64,000 nt of DNA, taken from Alphaproteobacteria bacterium. Its GTDB lineage: Bacteria > Pseudomonadota > Alphaproteobacteria > Micropepsales > Micropepsaceae. A program made the translations under genes and the position numbers. The DNA lies in assembly GCA_019245415.1 (NCBI GenBank), contig JAFARO010000001.1, forward strand, positions 1-64,000. The letters run 5' to 3'. Shown in pieces: positions 1 through 9,515 of the stretch (its first letter is position 1; every line of letters starts with the position of its first letter). The notes beneath the pieces are model-generated. The model saw only the letters and a list, made by a program, of their open reading frames with translations. It did no database searches and was not told where the DNA came from.

Positions 1-10
1 CGATCACGTG

Positions 11-30
11 CCGTTCGCACGACCGAACGG
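11..30 (-). terminator. Possible hairpin downstream of kbl
   Basis: A perfect 7-bp inverted repeat (11-17 with 24-30, six-base loop) lies ten bases past the kbl stop. There is no U-tract on the minus-strand side, so an intrinsic terminator is possible but not established. Confidence 0.25.
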
Positions 31-39
31 GCCTTAACG

Positions 40-1224
40 TCAAATCACGCCGGCCTGTTTGCCCACCTTTTCGAAGGTGCGGAGCGCGAAATCGATCTGC
101 TCGTCGGTGAGTGCGGCGCACGCCTGGATGCGCAGCCGCGCCGTGCCTTCCGGCACCACGGGATAACCGAAGCCGGTGATGAAGATTCCTTCCGCAAGCA
201 GCATCTGGCTCATCTTGATGGCGAACGCGGTGTCGCCGACGATGATCGGCACGATGGCGCTGTCGCCTTCCAGCGGCTTGAACCCGAGCTTCTTGAGGCC
301 TTCGCGCAAATTGCGCGTGATCTCGTGCAGGCGTGCGACGCGCTGCGGTTCGCGCTCGAGTATTTCGATCGCTTTGCCGGCACTGGCGGCGATGGTCGCC
401 GGCAGCGCGTTGGAGAAGAGCTGCGGTCGTGAAACCTGACTGAGATATTCGATCAACGCTTTCGAGCCGGCGACATAGCCGCCGGCGGCGCCGCCCAACG
501 CCTTGCCCAACGTGCCGGTGATGATGTCGATCTGCCCTTCGACGCCGAAATGTTCGGCCGTGCCGCGGCCGTGCTTTCCCATCACGCCGGTGCCGTGCGA
601 ATCGTCCAAAAGCACGGACGCATTGTGCTTCTTCGCCAGCGCCACGATCTCCGGCAGCGGCGCGAGATCGCCTTCCATGCTGAAGACGCCGTCCGTCACC
701 ACGAAGATGCGCCGCGCACCCTTCACCGCGTCGAGCTTGGCGTCGAGATCCGCCATGTCGGCATGCTTGTAGACCAGCCGCCGCGCCTTGGCGCCGCGGC
801 AGCCGTCGATCAGCGAGGCGTGGTTCAGCTCGTCGGACACCAGCGCGTCGCCTTCGCCGGCGATGGCGGGGATCAGTCCGGTGTTCGCCGCCCAGCAGGA
901 GACATAGGTCAGCGCGTTTTCGGTGTGCGACAGCCTTGCCAGCGCGCGTTCGATCTCATCGTGGATCGAGAACGTGCCGCAGATGAAGCGCACCGAGGCG
1001 GTGCCCGCGCCGAATCGTTCGAGCGCCTCCTTGCCGGCCGCGATGACCTCGGGATGATCGGCGAGGCCGAGATAATTGTTCGACGACAGCACCAGGACGG
1101 GCCCTTGGCGCTCCGCCATGGTCACTTCGGTGTCCATCGGCCCGGTGATGTGGCGGAACGTCTTCAGCGTTCCCGCCTTCTCCATCGCGCCGAGATCGGC
1201 CTTCAGGCTGTCGTCGAGCGTCAC
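40..1224 (-). CDS. kbl: Glycine C-acetyltransferase (2-amino-3-ketobutyrate CoA ligase)
   Basis: PLP enzyme that cleaves 2-amino-3-ketobutyrate with CoA to glycine and acetyl-CoA, the second step of threonine breakdown. The 394-residue product is close to the usual length for the alpha-oxoamine synthase family. Visible motifs are [11 protein letters not shown] (131-141), DDSHGTG (207-213) and the PLP lysine in [10 protein letters not shown] (K241). The frame stays open far upstream, but homology begins at a GTG that overlaps the tdh stop (GTGA), so I take that as the start. Translational coupling with tdh is likely. Cytoplasmic. Confidence 0.96.
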   Translation of the reverse strand: MTLDDSLKADLGAMEKAGTLKTFRHITGPMDTEVTMAERQGPVLVLSSNNYLGLADHPEVIAAGKEALERFGAGTASVRFICGTFSIHDEIERALARLSHTENALTYVSCWAANTGLIPAIAGEGDALVSDELNHASLIDGCRGAKARRLVYKHADMADLDAKLDAVKGARRIFVVTDGVFSMEGDLAPLPEIVALAKKHNASVLLDDSHGTGVMGKHGRGTAEHFGVEGQIDIITGTLGKALGGAAGGYVAGSKALIEYLSQVSRPQLFSNALPATIAASAGKAIEILEREPQRVARLHEITRNLREGLKKLGFKPLEGDSAIVPIIVGDTAFAIKMSQMLLAEGIFITGFGYPVVPEGTARLRIQACAALTDEQIDFALRTFEKVGKQAGVI

Positions 1225-2252
1225 AGCTCGCTCCAGTCCAGGATGACCTTGCCGGAATTGCCCGAGCGCATGACGTCGAAGCCCTTTTGGAAATCGCGAT
1301 AGGAGAAGCGGTGCGTGATGACGGGCGCGATGTCCATGCCGCTCTGGATCATGGAGGTGAGCTTGTACCAGGTCTCGCCGAACATGCGGCCGTAGATGCC
1401 GCGGATGTTGAGGCCCTTGAACACCACCGCGTCCCAGTCGACCGCAGTCTCGCCCGACTGGATGCCGAGCATGGCGATCTTGCCGCCATGCGCCATGGTA
1501 TCGATCATCTGGCGCAGGCCGGCGGGATTGCCCGACATCTCCAGCCCGACGTCGAAACCTTCCTGCATGCCGAGTTCTTTCATCGTCGCGCGCAGATCCT
1601 GGCGCGCGACGTTTACCACCGCGGTCGCACCCATCTTGTGGGCGAGCTCGAGGCGGTAATCGTTGACGTCGGTGACGACGACGTAGCGGGCGCCCGCCTT
1701 GATCGCCATCGGTACCGCCGAGACGCCGATCGGGCCCGCGCCCGTGATCAGAACATCCTCGCCGACCAGATCGTAGGAGAGCGCCGTGTGCGCGGCGTTG
1801 CCGAGCGGATCGTAGATCGCATAGACCTCCAGCGGCACCTTGGCGTCGCAGTGCCAGATGTTGGGCGCGGGCACCGCCACCAACTCGGCGAAAGCGCCGT
1901 CGCGGTTGACGCCGACACCCAAGGTGTTGGCACAGAGATGGCGCCGGCCGGCGAGGCAGTTGCGGCAATGGCCGCAGACGATATGGCCCTCCGCGCTGAC
2001 GAGGTCGCCGACCTTGTGGCCGTGCACGTTGCCGCCGACGGCGACGATCCGGCCGACGAATTCATGGCCCGCGACCGTGCCGGGCTTGATCGTCTTCTGG
2101 GCCCAGCTGTCCCAGTTGTAGATGTGCACGTCCGTGCCGCAGATGCCGGTCTTGAGCACGCGGATCAGCACGTCGTCGATGCCGTAGCCCGGCTCCGGGA
2201 CGTCCTCGAGCCAGATGCCCTGCTCCGCCTTCGACTTGACCAGCGCCTTCAT
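1221..2252 (-). CDS. tdh: L-threonine 3-dehydrogenase
   Basis: Zinc- and NAD-dependent medium-chain dehydrogenase oxidising L-threonine to 2-amino-3-ketobutyrate, the Kbl substrate. Catalytic zinc ligands C38, H63 and E64 and the structural zinc cysteines C93, C96, C99 and C107 sit at the classic positions, and the nucleotide-binding GAGPIG is at 171-176. Length 343 residues, as expected. An ATG preceded by a strong GGGAGGA ribosome site fixes the start; an in-frame upstream start gives only an arginine-rich extension. First gene of a two-gene operon with kbl. Confidence 0.97.
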   Translation of the reverse strand: MKALVKSKAEQGIWLEDVPEPGYGIDDVLIRVLKTGICGTDVHIYNWDSWAQKTIKPGTVAGHEFVGRIVAVGGNVHGHKVGDLVSAEGHIVCGHCRNCLAGRRHLCANTLGVGVNRDGAFAELVAVPAPNIWHCDAKVPLEVYAIYDPLGNAAHTALSYDLVGEDVLITGAGPIGVSAVPMAIKAGARYVVVTDVNDYRLELAHKMGATAVVNVARQDLRATMKELGMQEGFDVGLEMSGNPAGLRQMIDTMAHGGKIAMLGIQSGETAVDWDAVVFKGLNIRGIYGRMFGETWYKLTSMIQSGMDIAPVITHRFSYRDFQKGFDVMRSGNSGKVILDWSEL

Positions 2253-2399
2253 GCCCTGTCCTCCCGACCTCGCGCCGCGGCGCCTTCGTCGTCGTGTCCG
2301 CAAAATGGGGCGGCAACATGGTAAAACCCGCGCCGGAAATCAATAGCACAAGGGATCCGTTGCAAAGCGCCATAGCGCTCTCGGCGCCGTTCTCCTGTC

Positions 2400-2627
2400 A
2401 TGGCCAAGCGGCGCAAATGCACCCGATGCGGGCGGCCGGCGATCGCCTATCTGAACGAACCGGATGGGCGGCACATCGCGCTTTGCTACGACCATGTGCC
2501 GGTCCACGATATCGACCTGGCGGCGCCTCTGGCGCTTGCCGAAGCGATGGCGGAGCCGGAACGACTGACGCGCCGCCGCCTGATTCCGATCCGCTGGCTG
2601 CGGTCGGTTTTCGAGCGCGAGAGCTAG
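2400..2627 (+). CDS. Small CxxC/CxxH zinc-ribbon-like hypothetical protein
   Basis: A 75-residue basic protein not recognised as a named family. C7-x2-C10 and C29-x2-H32 form a plausible zinc knuckle near the N-terminus, and the C-terminal third is rich in arginine (RLTRRRLIPIRWLRS). It is divergent from tdh and its stop overlaps the stop of the converging deacetylase gene by 4 bp, which is typical of real compact genes. The cysteine spacing argues for a protein, possibly nucleic-acid binding, but no function can be assigned. Confidence 0.6.
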   Translation: MAKRRKCTRCGRPAIAYLNEPDGRHIALCYDHVPVHDIDLAAPLALAEAMAEPERLTRRRLIPIRWLRSVFERES

Positions 2628-3550
2628 GATGCCAGGCCTTCCGCCCGCATCAGGTCGCGCAGCGGCTTGAAGCCGAGGAGATGGACGCCGCGCTGCTTCA
2701 TCAACTCCCGGATTTCCGGTTCCATCAGGCAGTGTGCATCCGCGGCGCGGATGTCCGAAAACTCCGTATCGTAGGCGCGCAGTTCGTCGCCATCCTCGAC
2801 GGGATGGGCGGAAAACTCGGTCACGCCGGGATTGAGCTTGGTCAGCCGCGCCACGAGCAGCGGCCGTGCCGGCTCGCCCCAGGGCGGGGAGATGAAATGA
2901 TCGGTCGTGATGATCCCTTGCGCGTCCAATGTGCTCTTCCGGATGGGCGAGAACGGAGACACCATGCGGCCCCGCCTCAACCTCACGGGCAGGCGATAGG
3001 ACTTGGCCAGCTTCATATAGAGCGCGAAGTAGTGGCGATCGAGCTGCAGGATGTCCATGTGGCTGTCTAGATGGGTGACGTCGACGCCCCATTCGAGAGC
3101 CCGGTCGATCTGCGCGCGGCATTCGCGCTCCACCTCGTCGAGGTCGGCGCGCGCCCAGACCTCCTGCGCCGTCATGGGAAGATAGCCGTCATTGTCATGC
3201 AGGCTCGCGCCTGCGGTGAGCGACGGCCAGCGATAGGCGGGGTATTCCGATGTCAGCGTGAGATGCACGCCGACATCCAGATGGCCGCACGAACGCGCGG
3301 CGATCCTGGCCCAGGGGCACGGCACCATCAGCGTCGTGCTGCTGGCACAGCCATCGCGAATCGCCCTTTCGATGGCGCGGTTGGCCGAGCGGCTGGAGCC
3401 GAAATCGTCGCAATTAACGATAAGAAGCCTGCTCTCTCGCGCATAGCCGAGGCGCTCGGCCAAGGTGGCCGAGGCCGAAGCCGGCGTGGCTTGCGCCGAA
3501 TCCTTTCGCAGCACGTTCGAGGAAAAGTGCATCGAGCCTCCCGCTGTCAT
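2624..3550 (-). CDS. ChbG/YdjC-like carbohydrate deacetylase
   Basis: Member of the ChbG/HpnK (YdjC-like) family, metal-dependent deacetylases of N-acetylated sugars, 308 residues. The N-terminal core carries the CDDFG motif following LLIVN, then DVGVHLTL and a downstream THLDSHMD segment, supplying the expected Asp/His metal site. Its place at the edge of an exopolysaccharide locus suggests it deacetylates an amino sugar of the polymer or a precursor; that substrate is inference. Met7 (3532) is an alternative start. No signal peptide is evident, so it is probably cytoplasmic. Confidence 0.82.
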   Translation of the reverse strand: MTAGGSMHFSSNVLRKDSAQATPASASATLAERLGYARESRLLIVNCDDFGSSRSANRAIERAIRDGCASSTTLMVPCPWARIAARSCGHLDVGVHLTLTSEYPAYRWPSLTAGASLHDNDGYLPMTAQEVWARADLDEVERECRAQIDRALEWGVDVTHLDSHMDILQLDRHYFALYMKLAKSYRLPVRLRRGRMVSPFSPIRKSTLDAQGIITTDHFISPPWGEPARPLLVARLTKLNPGVTEFSAHPVEDGDELRAYDTEFSDIRAADAHCLMEPEIRELMKQRGVHLLGFKPLRDLMRAEGLAS

Positions 3551-3687
3551 CAGCTAACGCCAGTGGCATGGGGTGGTTGCCGCACTACATGCCGAGGAAA
3601 ATGGGCGCAGCCCGAAACCAAGGCCCCCTTCGCCCGTTTGTTTCAGCGGGATGCGGCGGCTTTCGCCGCTGATACTTCGGGGACCGC

Positions 3688-4857
3688 ATGCGTCTGGCTT
3701 ATCTCGTCCACGATCTCAACGACCCTGCCGTCCGGCGGCGCGTCGAGATGCTGCAGATTGCAGGTTTGGAAACGTCCGTTGCCGGCTTCTGGCGCGGCAG
3801 CGAGCCGCCGTCGGAGGTCGCCGGCGTGCGCGCGTTGGCGCTTTCGCGCACCTACGAAGGCCGCTTCGTGCAGCGTGCCGCCGCGGCCCTGCGCCAGGCG
3901 AGCGCCGCGGGGAAGCTGGCCGATGCCATCGGCCGTCCCGACCTGCTGGTCGCCCGCAATCTCGAGATGCTGGCGGTGGCGCACGCGGTCCGGCGCGCGT
4001 CGGGCGTCGCTGTACCCATCGTCTACGAGGTCCTCGATATTCATCGTCTGCTGCTGCGTAAGGACGCTATCGGCAAGACGTTTCGCGCTTTCGAGCGGTT
4101 CCTGCTGCGGACGACGGATCTGCTGATCGTCAGCTCGCCGGCCTTCCTGCGCGAGTATTTCGCACGCCAGCTCGGCGAATACGGTCCGCCTTCGCTGGTG
4201 GTGGAAAACAAGCTCTTGTGCCTCGACCAGACGGTGGTGCCGTTTCCGCGCGTCGCCGCCGGCCCGCCCTGGCGCATCGGCTGGTACGGCGTGATCCGTT
4301 GCCGGCGCAGCATGGACGTGCTGCGTTCGCTCGCCGAGCGCCGGCCCGACCTGGTGCAGATCGAAGTGCGCGGCCGGCCAGCGCGGGGCGTGTTCAGGGA
4401 TATCGGCAGCACGATCGGCTCGCTCGCGGCCATGCGCTATGGCGGCGCCTATGACGTGGGCGATCTCGAAGGGCTCTATCGTGGCGTCCACTTCAACTGG
4501 GCCATCGATTATTACGAGGAGAACGCCAATTCCGAATGGCTGCTGCCCAATCGCATCTATGAAGGCGGAAGCTACGATACGGTACCGCTGGCGCTTAAGC
4601 GCACCGAAACCGGGCGTTGGCTCGACCGGCTCGGAATCGGCGTGCTGATGGACGACCCGGCCGCGGAGCTCGCGCGCTTCCTCGAGACGCTGACGGTGGA
4701 GCGCTATCGCGAGCTGCGCCAAGCTTCGCTGTCGGCACCGCGCTCGGCCTTCATCGCCGACCGCAGCGATTGCGACAGGCTGGCCCTGATATTCAAGGGC
4801 CTGCTGCGCACGCGCCAGAGCGCTCAGGCCGCCGCCGTCGCCCGCCAAGCCGCCTGA
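3688..4857 (+). CDS. Glycosyltransferase, probable GT-B fold
   Basis: A 389-residue cytoplasmic protein beginning MRLAYLVHDLNDPAVRRRVE, the N-terminal pattern of GT-B glycosyltransferases (a Rossmann start followed by a helix that faces the acceptor). A second Rossmann-like half begins near residue 190 (WRIGWYGVIRCRRSMD). The match to GT4-like proteins is diffuse and sugar specificity cannot be read. It starts divergently from the deacetylase and is followed 8 bp later by a GT2 gene, so the two are likely cotranscribed and add residues to the lipid-linked repeat unit. Confidence 0.72.
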   Translation: MRLAYLVHDLNDPAVRRRVEMLQIAGLETSVAGFWRGSEPPSEVAGVRALALSRTYEGRFVQRAAAALRQASAAGKLADAIGRPDLLVARNLEMLAVAHAVRRASGVAVPIVYEVLDIHRLLLRKDAIGKTFRAFERFLLRTTDLLIVSSPAFLREYFARQLGEYGPPSLVVENKLLCLDQTVVPFPRVAAGPPWRIGWYGVIRCRRSMDVLRSLAERRPDLVQIEVRGRPARGVFRDIGSTIGSLAAMRYGGAYDVGDLEGLYRGVHFNWAIDYYEENANSEWLLPNRIYEGGSYDTVPLALKRTETGRWLDRLGIGVLMDDPAAELARFLETLTVERYRELRQASLSAPRSAFIADRSDCDRLALIFKGLLRTRQSAQAAAVARQAA

Positions 4858-4865
4858 CCCGGCCC

Positions 4866-5792
4866 ATGGCGGCCCGCGCGCAAGCCGCATTCGCGCCGCC
4901 CAGGCCTGACCCGTCGTCGGCGATAACGGTGTGCATCTGCAGCTATCGGCGTCCGGAGATCGTTGCCACGCTGGCGGCGCTCGCGCGCCAGAAGGGGCTC
5001 GACGCCGCACCGCTTGTCGTTGTCGCCGACAACACGGCGGAAGCTTTCGCCCGCCCCCTCGTCGATCTCGCGCGTGACGAATTCGACATGCCGCTTCAGT
5101 ATGTCCATGCCCCCGCCAACAACATCTCGATCGCGCGCAACGCCTGCCTGGATGCCGCGCGCACGGGCTGGGTCGCGTTTCTCGACGACGACGAAGTGCC
5201 CGCACCCAACTGGCTCAGCAATCTGCGCGCCGAGACGGCACAAGGCTGGGACGCGGTGCTCGGACCAGTGAAGGCGCTGTATCCCGAAGGAACGGCCAAC
5301 TGGCTCGCCGAGGGAGATTTCCATTCGACGCGCCCGGTGCAGCGCAGGCGCGGCATATCGACCGGCTATACTGGAAATGTGCTGTTCCGCCGCGACTTCG
5401 CACTGCGCCATGGGCTTCGCTTCCGCGAAGAGCTCGGCCGCAGCGGCGGCGAAGACGAGGATTTCTTCTATCGCTTCCACGACGCCGGAGGAACGATCGG
5501 TTTCGCGCCGCGCGCCGTCTGCTATGAGCCCGTGCCTGCAGCGCGCGCCAATCTGCATTGGCTGATCAAGCGCAGCTTCCGTTCGGGCCAATCCCACGGC
5601 CGCAGACTGAAGGCGAGCGGCAAAGGCAGGCTCGGCATGCTGCTGCCCGTCGCCAAATGCGTCTTTTGCATCGGCGGCGCGGCGCTGTGCGCGGCCGCTC
5701 CCGTTAAGCGCCGGCGCTATGCCGTGCGCGCGGCGCTGCATGCCGGCGCCGCGGCCAAGCTCTCGGGATTGGGCGAGATCGAGATGTATTGA
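4866..5792 (+). CDS. Family 2 glycosyltransferase
   Basis: A 308-residue GT-A enzyme. It opens with ITVCICSYRRPEIVATLAAL, carries the nucleotide-sugar DxD-type site FLDDDEVPAPNW and a downstream GGEDEDFFYRFHD segment that would provide the catalytic base. A hydrophobic stretch near residues 255-280 may be a membrane anchor. The ATG 8 bp after the preceding gene is the best start, because the open frame upstream overlaps that gene. It probably extends the exopolysaccharide repeat unit on the inner face of the inner membrane; donor and acceptor unknown. Confidence 0.85.
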   Translation: MAARAQAAFAPPRPDPSSAITVCICSYRRPEIVATLAALARQKGLDAAPLVVVADNTAEAFARPLVDLARDEFDMPLQYVHAPANNISIARNACLDAARTGWVAFLDDDEVPAPNWLSNLRAETAQGWDAVLGPVKALYPEGTANWLAEGDFHSTRPVQRRRGISTGYTGNVLFRRDFALRHGLRFREELGRSGGEDEDFFYRFHDAGGTIGFAPRAVCYEPVPAARANLHWLIKRSFRSGQSHGRRLKASGKGRLGMLLPVAKCVFCIGGAALCAAAPVKRRRYAVRAALHAGAAAKLSGLGEIEMY

Positions 5793-5815
5793 CGCACCCG
5801 ACCGGAAAGCTCCGA

Positions 5816-6505
5816 TCAGTACGAGCCCTTGCGCGACAAAACCGCCGGCACCGTCGCGATGACGAGCCAGATGTAGAGCGAAGGCCGCGCGGCACGGGCA
5901 TAGACGCAATCCATCGCGACCCGCGTGCGGTATTCGACATCGTTGCGGCCGCTGACCTGCCAGATGCCGGTGATGCCGGGCTTGACGCGGTAGTAGCTCG
6001 CGATGCGCCGGCCATAGCGCGGCACTTCGGCGTCGACGATGGGCCGCGGTCCGACGATGCTCATGTCGCCGCGGATGACGTTGAACAGCTGCGGCAGCTC
6101 GTCGATGCTGCTGCGCCGCAGGAACCGGCCGAAGGACGTCACCCGCGGGTCGTTGCGGAGCTTGTGATCGCGCAACCATTCCTGCTGGGCCTGGGGGTCG
6201 TCGCGCAACAGCCGCGCGAGACGCTCTTCCGCATCCACCACCATGGACCGGAACTTGTAGCAGTAGAACGGCCGCCCGCCGCGTCCGACCCGCTTGTGGG
6301 CGAAGATGATGGGGCCGCCTTCGTTGGCGAGTATGAACGCCACGAGAAGCAGGATCGGCAGGAGAAATACGATTGCAGCGACCGCAATCGATACGTCCAT
6401 GATCCTGGTCAGGACCTCATCGAACGACCTGGGCTCTGCGGGCGGCGCAAAGCGTTCCACCACGCGTACGCCGTGATACGAGAATGCGACTGACACTGGA
6501 ACCAT
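5816..6505 (-). CDS. exoY: Undecaprenyl-phosphate sugar phosphotransferase (ExoY type)
   Basis: Initiating transferase that moves a sugar-1-phosphate from a UDP-sugar to undecaprenyl phosphate. At 229 residues it is the short ExoY/small-PHPT form with one N-terminal membrane segment (about residues 38-60) rather than the five-span WbaP form. Conserved motifs [30 protein letters not shown] and [13 protein letters not shown] are all present. It is encoded opposite to the flanking exo genes and diverges from the export gene at 6672, so the 166-bp gap between them probably contains both promoters. Confidence 0.93.
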   Translation of the reverse strand: MVPVSVAFSYHGVRVVERFAPPAEPRSFDEVLTRIMDVSIAVAAIVFLLPILLLVAFILANEGGPIIFAHKRVGRGGRPFYCYKFRSMVVDAEERLARLLRDDPQAQQEWLRDHKLRNDPRVTSFGRFLRRSSIDELPQLFNVIRGDMSIVGPRPIVDAEVPRYGRRIASYYRVKPGITGIWQVSGRNDVEYRTRVAMDCVYARAARPSLYIWLVIATVPAVLSRKGSY

Positions 6506-6671
6506 CCGCTCTGACTGTGCCGGATCAAACGGAAACCGACATCATTCGTTCCGATAAAAGCAAAAGTTCGCGTCCGAATATCGCTTTGCAACAAGTGCGG
6601 AACCCGTAGGTGCCACAGACGTTTAGCTCCTGGACCGCCATGGCGCCAAGCCGGCGCGCAGGGGGATAGGG

Positions 6672-7331
6672 ATGATACGCGTCTTCACATCTGTTGCGGC
6701 GTTAATGCTGATGAGTTCGGCTGCGTTTTCCGCGAATTCCGCAAAGGAATCGCCGCAGGCGGCCACAGCGACGCTTGCCGCCTTCGACAACAAGATCGGC
6801 TCCAAGGACACCCTGGCCGTCGAGGTGTTCGACGTGCCGGCGCTGAGCCAGACCTCGCAGGTCGACAATGCGGGCTTCATCGAGATGCCCTTGATCGGCC
6901 AGGTGCAGGCGGCCGGACGCACGCCGAACGAACTCGCCGCCGACATCACCAAGGCGCTGCGGGCGAAATACATGAAGAACCCGATCGTCACGGTTACCGT
7001 TAAGGATTCGGCGAGCAAGAAAGTCACCGTCGAGGGTTCGGTCAACCAGCCCGGGCTGTACGACATCGGCCCGACCACGACGCTGATGCAGGCGGTGGCG
7101 ATGGCGCACGGCCCGGACCAGGTCGCCGATATCCATCGCGTAGCCATCATCCGGACCGGCGCCGATGGCCGCTCGACGTCGGTCTACGACCTCGACGACA
7201 TCCGCGACGGCAAGGCCGCCGATCCGCTGGTGCGTCCGAACGACGAAGTCGTGGTCGACACGTCGGGCAGCCGCAAATTCGTCCGCGACTTCGGCAGCGT
7301 GTTCTCGCTGCTGGGGTGGCTTCATCCTTGA
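6672..7331 (+). CDS. Polysaccharide export protein (Wza/ExoF-like)
   Basis: A 219-residue exported protein with a clear signal peptide (MIRVFTSVAALMLMSSAAFS). A polysaccharide export domain spans about residues 38-115 (LAVEVFDVPALSQTSQ, GFIEMPLIGQVQAAG) and one SLBB-type domain follows (VTVEGSVNQPGLYDI). It has no lipobox cysteine and lacks the long C-terminal region of Wza, so it resembles the shorter ExoF-type periplasmic/outer-membrane component. It is 28 bp upstream of the Wzz/BY-kinase, with which it would form the export conduit. Confidence 0.9.
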   Translation: MIRVFTSVAALMLMSSAAFSANSAKESPQAATATLAAFDNKIGSKDTLAVEVFDVPALSQTSQVDNAGFIEMPLIGQVQAAGRTPNELAADITKALRAKYMKNPIVTVTVKDSASKKVTVEGSVNQPGLYDIGPTTTLMQAVAMAHGPDQVADIHRVAIIRTGADGRSTSVYDLDDIRDGKAADPLVRPNDEVVVDTSGSRKFVRDFGSVFSLLGWLHP

Positions 7332-7359
7332 CCGGCGCCGCAAGGCGGGGAGATCGATC

Positions 7360-9513
7360 GTGAACGGACTCGTCCTCAATGGGCAGAACGGATTGCCCAC
7401 AGAATCCTGGCCGGATCGGAACGGTCCGCGCCATCTTCCGGCCATGCGCTATGCCATCGGAATCGCGCGCAGCAAATGGAAGCTGGGCGCCGGCGTCGCC
7501 GCCGCCGCCTTCCTGCTGATCGTCATCGGCGGAATCCTGATGCCGCACGGGCGCTATGCCCAGGCTCTCCTGGTCATTCATCCGATTGCGCAGAATCTGG
7601 CGCAGCCGACGGACCAGCAGGCGGTGCTGCCGCCCGATACCAGCGCCATCGACACCGAAGTCGAAGTGCTGCGCTCACCCTCCGTGGCCGAGACCATGGT
7701 GCGCAAGCTCAAGCTTTATCAGGACCCGGAGTTCGGCGGCCAGGCGAACGCGCAGCCGAGCGACGCTCTCGTCAAGAAAGTCGTGTCGGCCGTGGAGGCC
7801 CGCAGCACCATCCGCCGCATCGGTCTCACCTATGCGGTGCAGGTCGGCTTCACCGCGAGCACCTACGACAAGGCGCAGCGCATCGCCAACGGATTGTCGC
7901 AGGCTTATCTCCAGCGCAAGCTCGACGAGAAACTGGCGAACGTATCCCAAGCCAACCGCGACCTCGGCTCGACCTTGGGCGATCTGCGCCAGCAGGCGCT
8001 CGATGCGGAATCGCGCGTCGAACAATACAAGGCGGCGAACCATCTGCTTGGCAGCGAAGCCAGCGCGTCGACCGAGACGGAACTCTCCGGCCTCGACCAG
8101 CGCATCTCTGACGCGCGCGCCGATTCGGCCGCGAAGATGGCGCTTCTTGCCGCGGCCGTGGAGCAGTCCAAGAGCGGCGCCGGCACGGCGGATCTCAACG
8201 CCCAGGGCGGCACCGGAACCGTCGGCGCGCTGCGACAGAAGGAAGCCGAGCTCAGCGCCACGCTGGCCCAGCTCGAGACCGAATTTCAGTCGGACTATCC
8301 GCTGGTCCAGAAGACAAAGGCCGAACTCGACGCCATCCGCGTCCATATCCGCTCGGAGACCAACCGCATCGTTTCGGGCCTGCGCTCCGAAGCCGCGGCC
8401 GCGGCGCGCAAGGAAGAGTCGCTGATGGCCAGCCGCAAGCAGACCGAGGATCTGCTGGCGAGCAACAACAAGGCCCGCGTGGGCCTGCTCACCCTCGAGC
8501 AATCGGCGCAGAGCTCGAAGAAAATCTACGAGACCTACCTGACACGCGCCAGCGAGGTCGCCGTCGCGCGCAGCCTGCAGCGGGTCGATGCCAGCGTGGA
8601 ATCCAAGGCGATGCCCATGGCCTCGTCGGTGTTTTCCGATCCCAAGATCGTGCTCCTCATGGCGATCCTGGCGGCAATGATCGCGGCGACGATGGCCATC
8701 GCGCTCTCGGAGATGTGGAGCAGCCGGGTGCGCAGCTGGAACGATGTGGTGCGCGTCACCGGCATGCCGCTGGCCGGTTTTCTCCCCGATGTCGGCCCCA
8801 GCGACGTCGGCGATCCCACCCGCCACATCGCCAATCAGCCGCTCACCGCCTTCGCCGAAGCGTTCCGCAACCTGCGCGCCTATCTGACGCTGTCGGCGAA
8901 ACCCGGCCATGCCAAGGTGATCGCCGTGACCTCGGCGGTGCCCGGCGAAGGCAAGACGCTGGTTTCGGCCTGCCTCGCGCGCACCCTGGCGGCAAGCGGA
9001 TTGCGCGTCGTGCTGCTCGATTGCGACCTGCGCAAAGCCAGCGCCTCGAAGCTGTTCGCGCGGCCCCGCTTCGGTGTCGTCGAAGTGGTTTCCAACTCAG
9101 TGCCGATCGAGCGCGCTCTGGCGTTCGATTCCGCCATGGGCATCTGGTACCTGTCGGGCCACAGCAAGGACAGCAAGATCGCCGATTTGTTCAGCACCGA
9201 GCGAATCGAGGAGCTGCTGCAGACCCTGGCGCAGCGCTTCGACCGCATCATCATCGACACCCCGCCGCTGCTCGGCTTCGCCGATGCGCGCCTGTTCGCA
9301 GCCAAGGCGGATCAGGTGCTCTACGTCATCCAGTGGAACAAGACGTCCGCGTCGACCGTCCACGCGGCCGTGGAGATCCTGCGCCAGTGCTGCGGCCGCG
9401 GCCCCGCTGCCGTACTCAACCGGGTCGACGTCAAGCAGCAGGCCCGCTACGGCTTCGCCGACGGCAGCGACTATTACCATCACTACGGTGCCGCCTACGC
9501 GCAGCAGCTTTGA
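7360..9513 (+). CDS. exoP: Wzz/BY-kinase fusion, polysaccharide copolymerase (ExoP-like)
   Basis: Inner-membrane copolymerase fused to a bacterial tyrosine kinase, controlling chain length and export. From GTG 7360 it is 717 residues: a first membrane segment near 45-65, a long periplasmic coiled-coil Wzz region, a second membrane segment near 430-455 and a cytosolic kinase with Walker A (VPGEGKT), Walker A' (VVLLDCDLRKAS) and Walker B (RIIIDTPPLL). The C-terminus is a tyrosine cluster (YGFADGSDYYHHYGAAY), the usual autophosphorylation tail. A purine-rich ribosome site precedes the GTG; ATG 7444 is the fallback start. Confidence 0.94.
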   Translation: MNGLVLNGQNGLPTESWPDRNGPRHLPAMRYAIGIARSKWKLGAGVAAAAFLLIVIGGILMPHGRYAQALLVIHPIAQNLAQPTDQQAVLPPDTSAIDTEVEVLRSPSVAETMVRKLKLYQDPEFGGQANAQPSDALVKKVVSAVEARSTIRRIGLTYAVQVGFTASTYDKAQRIANGLSQAYLQRKLDEKLANVSQANRDLGSTLGDLRQQALDAESRVEQYKAANHLLGSEASASTETELSGLDQRISDARADSAAKMALLAAAVEQSKSGAGTADLNAQGGTGTVGALRQKEAELSATLAQLETEFQSDYPLVQKTKAELDAIRVHIRSETNRIVSGLRSEAAAAARKEESLMASRKQTEDLLASNNKARVGLLTLEQSAQSSKKIYETYLTRASEVAVARSLQRVDASVESKAMPMASSVFSDPKIVLLMAILAAMIAATMAIALSEMWSSRVRSWNDVVRVTGMPLAGFLPDVGPSDVGDPTRHIANQPLTAFAEAFRNLRAYLTLSAKPGHAKVIAVTSAVPGEGKTLVSACLARTLAASGLRVVLLDCDLRKASASKLFARPRFGVVEVVSNSVPIERALAFDSAMGIWYLSGHSKDSKIADLFSTERIEELLQTLAQRFDRIIIDTPPLLGFADARLFAAKADQVLYVIQWNKTSASTVHAAVEILRQCCGRGPAAVLNRVDVKQQARYGFADGSDYYHHYGAAYAQQL

Positions 9514-9515
9514 CC

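Noticed and set aside
1225..1968. N-terminal extension of kbl on the minus strand
   Set aside because: Arginine-rich, overlaps tdh in another frame and has no family match; GTG 1224 is coupled to the tdh stop.
1287..2324. Long plus-strand open frame opposite tdh
   Set aside because: Shadow of tdh; rich in His/Asp/Arg repeats with no domain.
3643..5205. 520-residue minus-strand frame opposite two glycosyltransferases
   Set aside because: Codon bias shadow; both plus-strand genes have clear motifs.
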